The notes beneath the pieces are model-generated. The model saw only the letters and a list, made by a program, of their open reading frames with translations, was not told where the DNA came from and searched no databases. Positions 48,336 to 59,130 of a stretch of DNA of 64,000 nt are shown in pieces. The first letter of the stretch is position 1. Each line of letters opens with the position of its first letter. The translations under genes and the position numbers were made by a program. Origin of the DNA: Leucaena leucocephala (taxonomy: Eukaryota > Streptophyta > Magnoliopsida > Fabales > Fabaceae); NCBI GenBank assembly GCA_037074615.1, contig CM073518.1, forward strand, positions 13,220,501 through 13,284,500, given 5' to 3'.

Positions 48336-49962
48336 ATCATGGATTCCTACATGACAAACGCTCAGCTTTGACCTAGTCAAAAGTCACTTTTGACCGAGTG
48401 ATCATAAAGGCTATGTTCGGGCTTAGTGATTTTGCATGCGAAGGAATGTGAATGGTCAAGATGGAATTTGTCCCTCACATTCGTAGAGAGATATTACTAT
48501 GCCCCTCGATGAGTGAGTCTGAGAAATGTATGGCCATACTGTAATGGAAAGGTAGTTCAATTTCTATATTCAGACTACTCAGGGATCGAGAAAGTAACGG
48601 TCAGGAACAGGAGGATGACGTTCTCCATGCCCCATCCATGACCGAAATATCGTGTGACAAAAGGGACGTGATGTGGTTGTATGAAAGGTTACATTGTGTA
48701 TCGATCCTCATATAATTTGGGTAGTCGTAATGTCTTGCTAGAGACCGCTTACAACTTGTGGGTCAGTATAGTAACTAGCCCACTGCCAACTTCATAAGGG
48801 CCTACAGGGTCGCACACAAAATAGCCCAACACGAGCTATGATGTCCAGATTCATTGAATCTAAGACATGTCTAGATTCAATGAATAATTTATGGTGGATA
48901 TATATATTTTATATATATATAAATTCGTATATATATTATATACAATATAAGAGATATTTGCAAGATTTAATTTATAAAGATAAATTAAATCTCTATCACT
49001 TTTAAATTTGAATTTAAATTGATATGATCTATTTGAATTTGAAATTTAAATTGATAAGATATCTCAAATTTGATTTATGAGAATAAATCAAATGTAATTC
49101 TGTCTTATCTTTATTTTAAATTAAATAAATAGGTGAATTAAATCTGTGGGACGGATTTAATATAAACCATATTTATTTAATTAGTTTCTTATCAAATTAT
49201 GCAATATATGATATTGTATTAATTTCAGAATTAATATAAGATTAATTCTGAAGCTTGGCCCAATAAGAACACCGATGGCATCCTATATATTTGACATTAG
49301 GGGCTAGGGTTCAACACGTGAGAAAAAGGGGCAAGGAGAGTGCAAAAGGTTTGCAGATAGGAAACTGCCAAAATAGAGACCGTGAGGACGGATTCTTGAG
49401 AAAGCCCTAGAGGGACAAGAGGCGCTGGCACGTCGTTCGTGGTTGGAACACTATTCATGTGGATACCGGTAGAGGAAGCCGATCTGAGTTGTCGACTTCT
49501 TACGATCGAGAAAAGAGCACCAGGTACAACGAAGTCGCGATCAGTTGACACAGAGGTCGCGACTAAATAGGCATCTGAACGTCAGAAATCCGAAAAGAGA
49601 CGACAGGTCGTGACTAGGAGCAGAGGAAGTCGCGACTGACAACTCCAGAGGCTACAGGTCGCGACTAGTAGCAGAGGAGGTTATCACTGAGTACTCCAGA
49701 GACGGCAGGTCGCGACTAGAAGCTGAGGAGGTCGCGACTAAAAACTCCAGAGGCGACAGGTCGTGACTAGAAGCTGAGGAGGTCGCGACTGAAAACTCCA
49801 GAGGCGAAGAGTCGCGACTAGTGGATACTGAGGTCGCGACTGCAGCTCAATACCGAAGGTAACACTTCTTTCTCCTTGACTTAAACACATTCGGTAGATC
49901 CTGCCAGGGAATGGAAAAATTTTTAAAGTTAATTTCTGCTGCGTGTCATCCAATTCCCTTCA
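48336..49962 (+). repeat. Right part of old copia LTR U, with 12-site array
   Basis: Plus-strand LTR continuing from 39409 and ending ...CAATTCCCTTCA at 49962. No primer site follows, so this is a 3' or solo LTR end. It carries the longest regular array: sites at 49534, 49556, 49607, 49629, 49658, 49680, 49709, 49731, 49760, 49782, 49811 and 49833. Confidence 0.92.
49534..49840. repeat. GTCGCGAC array, six pairs, 51-bp period
   Basis: Twelve sites with spacings 22, 51, 22, 29, 22, 29, 22, 29, 22, 29 and 22. Eight are perfect; the others (gtcgcgat, gtcgtgac twice, gttatcac) are transition-dominated variants. The LTRs of T have four pairs in the same place, so copy number has changed by whole 51-bp units. 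Confidence 0.95.
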
Positions 49963-50449
49963 GTTCCTCTTATCCTATAAGAGTGTACGTCATTTTGATT
50001 TTATCAATCACACCTTACAGACTTAAGTCCAGACACTCATAGTATCGAAACCCAAACTATTCAACTTTATTCACATAATATGACATCAATTTTGAAGAAT
50101 TTGTTATCTGGCTATAGGTTTCATGAATGTGGGTATTCATAGTTGGATCCATATCGTTGCACATGGATCTTATCTTGACTTACTGCACTTTTTAACCCAA
50201 GGCGACATTCATTGTGTTTCTTCTCTACCATATCAGCACTCTTGCTACTCTACTGGAGAACACATGTCTCATCTTTGAACGCTTCTCTAGCATCAAAGGC
50301 GGTTGCTCGTGTGAGAGAGCTACCCTTTTCAACCTGTACGACATACTATACATTATATACTTTCATTTAGACATATAAGTAACAATAAATGATATAATAT
50401 CATTAATGAAAATAAAAAATATTACATACAGTCTGCAACTTTATATTTT
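49963..50449 (-). mobile_element. 3' non-coding end of copia fragment V
   Basis: Lies between the pol stop of V and LTR U. No LTR start is recognisable. The 5 bp next to U (gttcc) could be one copy of its target duplication, but the partner is lost. Confidence 0.4.
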
Positions 50450-52409
50450 TCACATGCCAATAGCTTTTACATGCTTCTCAAATGTTTCTTTGCCTATTGG
50501 CTTAGTCAGGGGGTCTACAACCATATATTTGGTTGAAATGTATTGTACAGTTACAATTTTCTATGCTGTATAATCCCTCACAAAGTTATAATTGATATCA
50601 ATGTGTTTGGTCTTGTGTGATACTTAAGGTCTTTAGTATAGGCTATGGCTGCAGTATTGTCACACTGTATCAATACCGGATTGGTACTCTCGTTCCCAAA
50701 ACCTAGGTGTTCGATAAATCTTTTCAGCCAAACAGCCTTTTGCGCTGCTGCAGTGCATGCCACAAACTCAGCTTCCATAGAGTGTAAAGTAATGCACGTC
50801 TGCTTCTTGCTACTCCAACATATGGCACCGTTGTTAAGCAAGAAGGTATATCCTGAAGTAGATCTTCATTCTTCTTCATCACCGCCTACATCAGCATCGG
50901 AATATCCGACTAGGCGCAGATCTCTTCCTTGATAACACAACGCATAATCAGATGTGCCCTTTAAGTATCTCAAGATCCTCTTCACTGCTTTCCAATATTT
51001 CTCACCAGGGTTGGACTGGAATCTGCTAACCAGCCCCATGGCATAACAGATATCTGGTCTTGTACACATCATTGCATACATAAGGCTACCAACAGCACTG
51101 GCATATGGAACTTTTTCCATTTTCTTTTTGTCTATTTCAGTTTTAGGACACATGTCAGAACTCAAGGCCACTCCAGTGGCTACAGGGATATCCATGGGAT
51201 TGCATTCACTCATATTGAATCGCTCAAGCATCTTCTTGATATAATTCTCTTGTGAAAGAGTGAGGATTCTCTTGGAGCGATTCCTTCGAATCTTGACTCC
51301 AAGTATGTATTCTGCTTCACCCATGTCTTTTATCTCAAAATTTGATGAAAGTCATTCTTTAATAGCTATCACCTAGTCAAGACTATTTCTGGCTAATAGT
51401 ATGTCATCTACGTATAAGGATAATATTACAAAGTTACCCTCAAACTGCTTAACGTAGACACAGTGGTCTTCCTCTATCATTTGGAAGTTATATGAGGTTA
51501 TCGCCTTGTGAAATATCAAGTACCACTGTCTGGATGACTGTTTTAATCCATAAATGGATCTTTTGAGTTTACACTTCTTGTGTTCAAACCCTTTTTCAAT
51601 GAAACCTATTGTTGTTCCATATAGATTTCTTCATCCAGATCACCATTCAGGAATGCGATTTTTACATCCATCTAATGTAACTCCAGGTTTAAACTATTTA
51701 CTATTGCCAGAATAAGTCTTATAGAATTGAAGCGCACAACAGGTGAAAAAGTATCCTCATAATCTATACCTTCCTGTTGTGTATATCCCTTTGCAACCAA
51801 TCGAGCTTTGAATTTGTCAATTGATCCATCCACCTTTCTCTTGATTTTGAGAACCCACTTGTTCCCAATGGCTTTACGTCCTTTTGGTAGATCAACCAAT
51901 TCCCAGACTTAGTTTTCATCATTGAGTCCATTTCCTCTTTCATCGCTTTCTTTCATTCCTCCTTGGCAGGACCTGCCAAGGCCTCATGAACAGTGCGGGG
52001 TTCATCATCCCCTTCTGGAGTAACTAAGAGTGCTTCTCCTTCTATTTGGAAGCGTCTTTTTGGAATACTTTCCCTGTTACTCTTTCTAGTAGGAGCAACA
52101 ACAACTTGATTATCCTTTCTCATTTGCCTTGGTCTTTATGTTAACATTCTTAGCTCCCACTCAGATTGACATACCTGGAAGATCCTGGTCTATCAATTTG
52201 TTCAGCACTGTCCTGTTCCTGAGTTTCATAAAGAGATACAGTGCGGACAACATCTCCCCTACTGGGAAATTCTGTTTCAATGAATATAGCATCTCTTGAT
52301 TCTATTTCAGTCACTGTCCCATCTTCAATTTCACTTATGAATACATATCCTTTTGAGGGTTCAGAGTACCTTATGAAGATACATTTCTTCCCTTTAGGAC
52401 CCAGTTTCC
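50450..52409 (-). pseudogene. Copia pol fragment V (RT and RNase H)
   Basis: A second, unrelated copia lineage. It runs from the region between integrase and RT (KLGPKGKKCIFIRYSEPSKGYVF) through RT (GRKAIGNKWVLKIKRKVDGS, KARLVAKGYTQQEGIDYEDTF, a YVDDILLAR catalytic stretch near 51400, and DMGEAEYILGVKI). RNase H follows (NNGAICWSSKKQTCITLHSMEAEFVA, CDNTAAIAYTKD), ending at a stop at 50450-50452. Stops and frameshifts lie near 51325, 51360, 51660, 51900 and 52148. Gag, protease and integrase are missing because LTR W is inserted at 52410. Confidence 0.88.
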
Positions 52410-52719
52410 TGAAGGGAATTGGAAGACACGTTGCGGAAATTAACTTGAAATTTTTTTCCATTCCCTGCCTGGATCTACCGAGTGTGTTTAAGTCAAGGAG
52501 TAAGAAGTGTTACCTTCAGTATTCGAATTATGGTCACGACCTCAGTATCCACTTGTCGCGAATTATCATCTCTGGAGTTGTCAGTCGCGACGTCCTCAGC
52601 TTCTGGTCGCGACGAGCAGTCTTTGGAGTTGTTAGTCATGACATCCTCAGCTTCTAATTGCGACTGGTGGTCTCTTTTCGATCTTCCAACATTCAGGACG
52701 CCTATATGGTCGCGACCTC
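52410..52719 (-). repeat. Copia LTR fragment W (family of T), cut by chromovirus Z
   Basis: Terminal 310 bp of a T-family LTR inserted in V; the outer TG is at 52410-52411. Array sites at 52533, 52555, 52584, 52606, 52635, 52657 and 52709 (22, 29, 22, 29, 22, 52). Homology stops at 52719, exactly at the end of chromovirus Z. The remainder should lie beyond the other end of Z, outside the window. Confidence 0.88.
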
Positions 52720-53895
52720 TGAAACGTCCTTACTTTCGTACATCTTAGGGATCATTTGATAGCATTTAGAACCACTTTCAAGGTCATTGAAGTCCAATTT
52801 CTTAATCTGGAATTTTTCTCTTCTCGCGTACTGTTCATTGTGTAAATTCCAGATGAGTGACCTAACTTTGGAAAATCATAATTAATTATAGAAAAATTGA
52901 AATGAAGCGGTTACAATTGCTACATGAAGCTAACTCAATTATCTTTGAGAGAAAAATCACTCATTGACCAATCTTTGACCAAGTCAATGTGGGTCAATGT
53001 TACAACTTTACTGTTCATCCCACGTTTCCCCCTAATTCCAGCATTATGGTCCCAACTTTGGCAATTTGTAACTCCATGTGTAGACATCCAAACGAAGCAT
53101 ATTATATATCAAATCGAAGCTTAATAGGTCTACTATTTACCATAAAAATTTCATATGTTTATTCATCCATTTACTATTTTTAATCATGGATCAAACATCA
53201 TTAGGTCACCACGTGTTACTGTTCATAGTGGTAAATTTCAGCATTTCAACTTTGCATACATATGCATACATTAATCATATATCAGTCAAGCATGCCAAAC
53301 AATTCTCATTAATAATTAATAAGTTGTTATTCATTATAACATGTACAAAATCCTCATATTTCTAATACATCCTTTCTGCCTGAAACCCGGCAGCATAACT
53401 GCTACCCTTCGTCTTTAGAAAGTAACCGATCTTGTACCGATTCGGTAATTCCCGTGAGAACTACCATTCTACGTAAGTACCCAGGAAAGACTGGATGAAC
53501 CGGCTAGGTCCACTCACTTCCAGCCTCCTTAGACAGTATCTACGTACACAGTACGTATCAGTTCCTTTCTTTACCACTTTGCCAGAATTTTGGCAGCATA
53601 CGACGTCTTTCAAGATTTCCAAAATTTACTTCGACATAGCCTCCCCTGTAATGAGTTATTTGGGATGAGATTCGAGGGAATCTCAGTAGTAATAATCATA
53701 ACAATATATGTAATGCAGAGTGACAGTGCTTGCTTGTGATTGTGTACAGATAAGTATGCTGCGTGCTTCCATATTCAATAACATATGATCATAGCATTGT
53801 AATAGAGCTTCAAGCATAACATATAAGACAACAATCCAACCAAACAATAGCACAACCAATCACAAAGACATTACATAAAAGCTAGGATTAGTTAC
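52720..53895 (-). repeat. 3' LTR of chromovirus Z, distal part
   Basis: Ends GGACGTTTCA (minus) at 52720. Continuous with 59126-60787 once insert Y and one copy of GTTAC are removed, giving a 2.83-kb LTR. It repeats about 1.17 kb of Y's LTR (53896-55080). No gene. Confidence 0.88.
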
Positions 53896-56800
53896 TGAAA
53901 CATCCTTCTTTTCATACATCTTAGGGACCATTTGGTAGCATTTAGAACCACTTTGATGGTCATTGAAGTCCAATTTCTCAATCTGGAGTTTTACTCTTAT
54001 CGAGTACTGTTCACTATGAAAATTCCAGATGAGTGATTTGACTTCAAAAAATCATAACTAATTCTATAAAAATCAAAATGGAGTGGTTCAAATTGACAAT
54101 TGAATCTAACTCAGTTATATTTCAGGAAAAAATAACTCGTTGACCATTAATTGATCGAGTCAATGTCAGTCAACATTACAACTTTACTGTTCATCCAACG
54201 TTTTTCTCCTGAATCCAGCATTCTGGTCCCAACTTTGATAATTCATATCTTCATGTGTAGACATCCAAATGAGACGTTTTATATATCAAATTAAAGCTTG
54301 GTATGTCTACTATTTAGCATAAAAATTTCATACATTTATTCATCCATTTACTATTTTTAATCATTTATCAACATGATCTTGTCACCACATATTACTGTTC
54401 ACAGTGGTAATTTCCAGCAATCAACTTTGCATACATATGCATACATCCATCACACATCAGTTAAACATGCCAAACAATATCTTTATTAAATAATAAGTCA
54501 TTATACATCAGGGCATGCATGAAATCGTCATATTTCTATTACATCATTTTCTGCCTAAAATCCGGCAGCATAACCGCTACGCTTCATCTCCAGAAAGTAA
54601 CTGATCTTGTACCGATTCGGTAATTCCCGTAAGAACTACCATTCTACATAAGTACCCAGGAAAGGCTGGATGAACCGGCTAGGTCCACTCACTTCCAGCC
54701 TCCTTAGACAGTACCTATGTACACAGTACGTATCAGCTCCTTTATCTATTATTGCCATCTTGTCATAATTTCGGCAGCATAACGGCGTCTCTTAAAATTC
54801 CCAAAATTCACTTTGACATAACCTCCCCTGTAATGGGTTATTTATTGGGATGAGATTCGGGGGAATCTCAGTAGCAACAATCATAACAATATATGTAATG
54901 CAGAGTGACAGTGCTTGCTTGTGATTGTGTACAGATAAGTATGCTGCGTGCTTCCATGCTTAATAACATATGATCATAGCATTATAGCAGAGCTTCAGAC
55001 ATAACATATAAGACAACAATCCAACCAAACAATAGCACAACAAATCACAAAGCCATTACATAAAAGCTAGGATTAGTTACTATCTCAAGAGCTTAGCAGA
55101 ACTCTACTATCTCTATTCTGCTTCCAGCTCCGCCAGAACTTCCTTTCTTCCTCTCACTTTCTCTCTCTAGCACTTCCTCCTCTCTCTATTCTTGCTTGGC
55201 AGTGCATAATGAAGAGCAAGGGGGTATTTATAGTTTTGGTCAATGGCATTCTTATAATTTTGAAGCCATCTGATCCTGTGGTCCTTGTTTTTTCGGAATT
55301 TCCTATTTTTCTTTATTCCTTTTACTGCATCATGCATGACATCATCGTGGAGACCTCAGTGGACACCTAATCAGTCACATGTCTCATATGGCGAAATTGA
55401 GGCCTTCTTGAAGCTTTCCAGTCCAATCCGATACCGGTCCGGTCCGATTTCCCACAAACTGGACTCACCGGCTAAGATTGTGCCATGTGTCCTCAACTTT
55501 TTCTTCCTCCTCTATATTGGTGCCATGTGGCATCTTACTGGCACCTGTCACGCCTTCCAATGCTATCTAGATAAGTCCAGGACTTTATCTGATCACCTCC
55601 TCGGTTATCGTGCCGACCGAGTAACTTTACTTTATTGAAACAACATTAAAATAGTATTTTAATGCCACTTTTTCCCACATACTTCATGGGCTACGTTTTT
55701 GGGCCTTGGAATATTATCTTGGGTCTCCGATCAAGCTCAAGTACTCTGATGGGTCGATTCCCAAGAAACAGCCTTTGGCAAATTACCAAAATACCCCTGA
55801 GTGCCCTTCCTTGCGCTATCTTAGCCCTAAGGGTAAAATCGTCATTTTACACCTTTCTGTACCCTGTCAGGGTATATACTGACTCTAGGTAACTTTATCT
55901 GTATGTGCCTTGGCTCCTAGGCCTATCTAGAATGACCAAAATACCCTACATTCATCTATTACTCTTTAGTACAACACAGGGGTATTTTCATAATTTCGCA
56001 CTTTTTCGAGGTTCTGCCAGACACTGGCCCACCTATCAGTCCAAGTGTCTTATTGGGCCTTTGATAGCACCATTATTGGGCCTTTCGGGGTCCATTACCT
56101 TTATAGCACGTATTACGAGGAATCCTCCCTTGTCAATGATTATTGAATATTTTATCTATTATTCACCGTTTATACACATATCCGGACACCGGCTCCTTCT
56201 GTCTGATACACTAGCCTGCGGTGTTCAGGCATCCCTGTGAGTCATATCAATCATCTCACTGAGGTCATCCGAACTCATTCAATCCCTTTTTAAATACCGA
56301 TAAATCTCCCTATCGGATACCCGAAGGCCTCACACTCCCGTCTGGATTCTCTAATTTGCGAATAACTTTTTCTACAGGCCTCCTATCGGTATTCTGTCAA
56401 TTTCCCGACATCCGTCCCATAAGGACGTATCATCCTGTATTTTCTCACTTATATCTGAAATCTAGGATATCCGGTAGGAATTTTTATAATTTTTGGACTA
56501 TCAGATCAATTCTGGCTATTTGGAGTCTTGAAAAATTCCTGTATTAAGCCAGATTACCGAGTGTCACTTGCTCTCTCTACCGGTGAAATCTGGGACTGAA
56601 ATGCTTTCGGGCAGTCCAAACCACTTCCGACCTAACTTTTTTTAATTACAATTTAGCCCCAGGGAACTTTTCTTCTTTTCATTTAAATCCCTTTCTATTT
56701 GGCTAAAATTAAACTTAAGGACCCCACATTTTTGTCTATTTTTCCTTTTTGGCTTTAAACTTTCCATAATTGCACTTAAGTCCTTCCATTTCCTTTCTTT

Positions 56801-57521
56801 ACTTTACTAGGTCTAGGGGCATTATTGTCTTTTCATATCTTACCAGAGTATTCTCTGGCCCTAGTCAACTATCCAGATACCCCTTCTTGACTGTCTAACC
56901 TTAGCCAAATGACCAAAATACCTTTTACTCATTCTTCAGTTATTCTATAACATAAGGGCATTTTCGTCATTTTGCACAGTTTTCTGGGACACCGGCCCCT
57001 CTTACCCCTGAACTGATATTATGGGCCTGGGCCTTCCCTGGTGTCACTATGGGCCTTAGAAAACACTGTATGGCCTCTGGCCATAGTCCGATCATCTCTA
57101 TTCGGACTGCTCTTCCTTTACCGATTATAACTGTAAATTCCCATCTTCGAGAATTTTTACAGAAAAATCGGGACCTCAAATCAAAATTATGTATTGCATC
57201 ATTCAACCCAAAATCCTTTTCTCTATCTCTCGGTATTTTCAGATATTTTATCCGGACCGGGCTATTTTTGCCTGAAAGTACGCTCCCGTGCACACTTTTC
57301 AAAAATGACCATTCTACCCTTGGTCATATTTCTAATTCTTTCGTACACATAGAGACCTCATATGCACATTTCACAGTTCAGTGAAATGATCAGCATAATT
57401 TTTTCTATTTTTTGGCAAAATATGGTACTCATCGGCTACCAGCCCGATCTTTCCCATAATTACGATTATGCCCTTGAATTCTCTTTCTGGCATCTCTAGA
57501 CCTAAAAATTAGGGTGTTACA
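53896..57521 (-). repeat. 3' LTR of Y
   Basis: 3.6-kb LTR without coding content. TATAAATA core (minus) at 55225-55232, followed by CCCCC. Short open frames inside are not genes. No GTCGCGAC array. Confidence 0.85.
55225..55232 (-). promoter_or_regulatory. LTR promoter TATA box (Y)
   Basis: Minus-strand TATAAATACCCCC, conserved with the LTRs of R and Z. Confidence 0.6.
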
Positions 57522-58764
57522 TTTGTACCCCCCTTAAAATAAATTTCATCCTCGAAATTTACTTGGCATCTTAGTCAAATATCCTGGATATAGCTCCTCT
57601 GTATATCCTTTCCTGGTTTATGACTAAGGCTTGGGGCATTCATCCTCTTATACTTATGGACAACTCATTACACTTGTGAGTAGTGTCCATTTCTTTCATA
57701 TCTTATTCCACAGAATTCTAACGTAATTCTGGGGTCTACTTCATTCTTCTTACACTTTGCTAATCTCTCAGGAGAAATATTTTCTTCTGACTTTCTTTCT
57801 CCTGATACGAGATCATAACTCAGATAACTGTTCTCATGACTTCATGCATCTATGCCAACCTTTGTGGCATTTGCACTTTTTCCTTATCCCTTCTTAGGGC
57901 TGATCTATCGTTAGGCTATTCTTGCCTTAGCACCTTTTGTGCCAATAGATTAGGGCTAGATTACTCTTTGTATAGCTTTAGGCCCTAGCAATCTCTTTCT
58001 TATAGAACTACGTTCTATCTTTGCTTTGCCTTAGACCTTCTTCTCTAAGTCTCTCTGGCATTTTAATCTCTCATGACTTGTTATAATGACCACTTTCTTT
58101 AGATCAGAAAAGAACTTTTCATCATCCACATCATCATCTAGGCATATAGTTCCTTACAGCTCAGTCATCCTTAACGCTATGGTTCTTCTTAACCATTCTT
58201 AGGGTCGACCTTAGGGAATATTGGAGACTCCGTCTGGGGTAAGAGCAAATACCTTTCCTAGGGACGTCAGCATTCTTAGAGCAACTTGCAAAGTGGCCTT
58301 TCTCACCACAACTGCTTTGCCCTGCTTTACACTCCCATGTGCCATGGCTCTTTCCACCACATTGACATCTCTGTTCTCCAACCTAATCATTACTTTGATC
58401 AGTCCCTTGTCTGAACTATTACCTCTTTCTCTTGCTATTGGCTTCACAACTCGAGCTACCTCCCAGAGTGCTCTTAGCCAATGCTTTTCTATTCTCAATA
58501 CATAGGGGATCATGTTCTCTGCTTCTTAGGCATACTTCTACAAAACTTTGAATATCAGTACTCAGATTTGGACTTGAACTCCGTCTTTATTAAGGAAAAA
58601 CTAATTTTAGTCTGTATACTAGAGGCTACCTGAGGAAAATCATTATAAAACAATTTCTCTGGGTGAGTTTATCAACTAATGAAGCTTCCTCACCTTAACT
58701 TCGTCTTTGGCATTCATCTTCCCAAAGAGATACTATATTGTACTCATATCTCATGGCTCATTAT
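57522..58764 (-). pseudogene. Internal remnant of Y with gag zinc-knuckle relic
   Basis: On the minus strand around 58270-58390 one frame reads CQCGGKSHGTWECK followed by CGEKGHFASC. That is two adjacent retroviral-type zinc knuckles (Cx2Cx4Hx4C), each with its first Cys spacing or residue damaged. This is the C-terminal part of a Ty3 gag. It is not in the longest open frame, which is a shadow. The rest is too decayed to assign. Confidence 0.6.
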
Positions 58765-59125
58765 AGAAAAATCAGGACCTCAAATCAAAATTCTGTGTTG
58801 CGTCATTCAACCCAGAATCCTTTTCTCTATCTCCCGGTATTTTCAGATATTTTATCTGGACCGGGCTATTTTTGCCTGAAAGTACGCTCCCGCGCACACT
58901 TTTCAAAAATGACCATTCTACCCTTGGTCATATTTCTAATTCTTTCGTACAAATAGAGACCTCATATGCACATTTCACAGTTCAGTGAAATGATCAGCAT
59001 AATTTTCTCTACTTTTTGGCAAAATATGGTACTCATCGGCTACCAGCCCGATCTTTCCCATAATTACGATTATGCCCTTGAATTCTCTTTCTGGCATCTC
59101 TAGGCCTAAAAATTGGGGTGTTACA
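58765..59125 (-). repeat. Truncated 5' LTR of Y
   Basis: Matches 57155-57521 closely and ends with TGTAACACCCC (minus) at 59125. Confidence 0.88.
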
Positions 59126-59130
59126 GTTAC

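Larger units (their letters stand above)
53896..59125 (-). mobile_element. Chromovirus Y inserted in the LTR of Z, TSD GTTAC
   Basis: 5230 bp flanked by GTTAC at 53891-53895 and 59126-59130. Its 3' LTR is complete (53896-57521, 3626 bp; TGTAACACCC ... GGATGTTTCA on the minus strand). A purine tract (aaggggggtac) lies just to the right. The 5' LTR is reduced to its first 360 bp (58765-59125). Between them only about 1.2 kb of internal DNA remains, with a gag zinc-knuckle remnant. Pol is absent. It is a deletion derivative that kept both outer ends. Confidence 0.9.

Noticed and set aside
49534..49840. CRISPR-like regular repeats
   Set aside because: Repeats are 8-bp palindromes with 14-21 bp between them, in plant retrotransposon LTRs; no cas genes and no bacterial context.
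52720..55080. True tandem duplication of 1.17 kb
   Set aside because: Better explained as the 3' LTR end of Z abutting the 3' LTR end of Y, given GTTAC duplications at 53891 and 59126.
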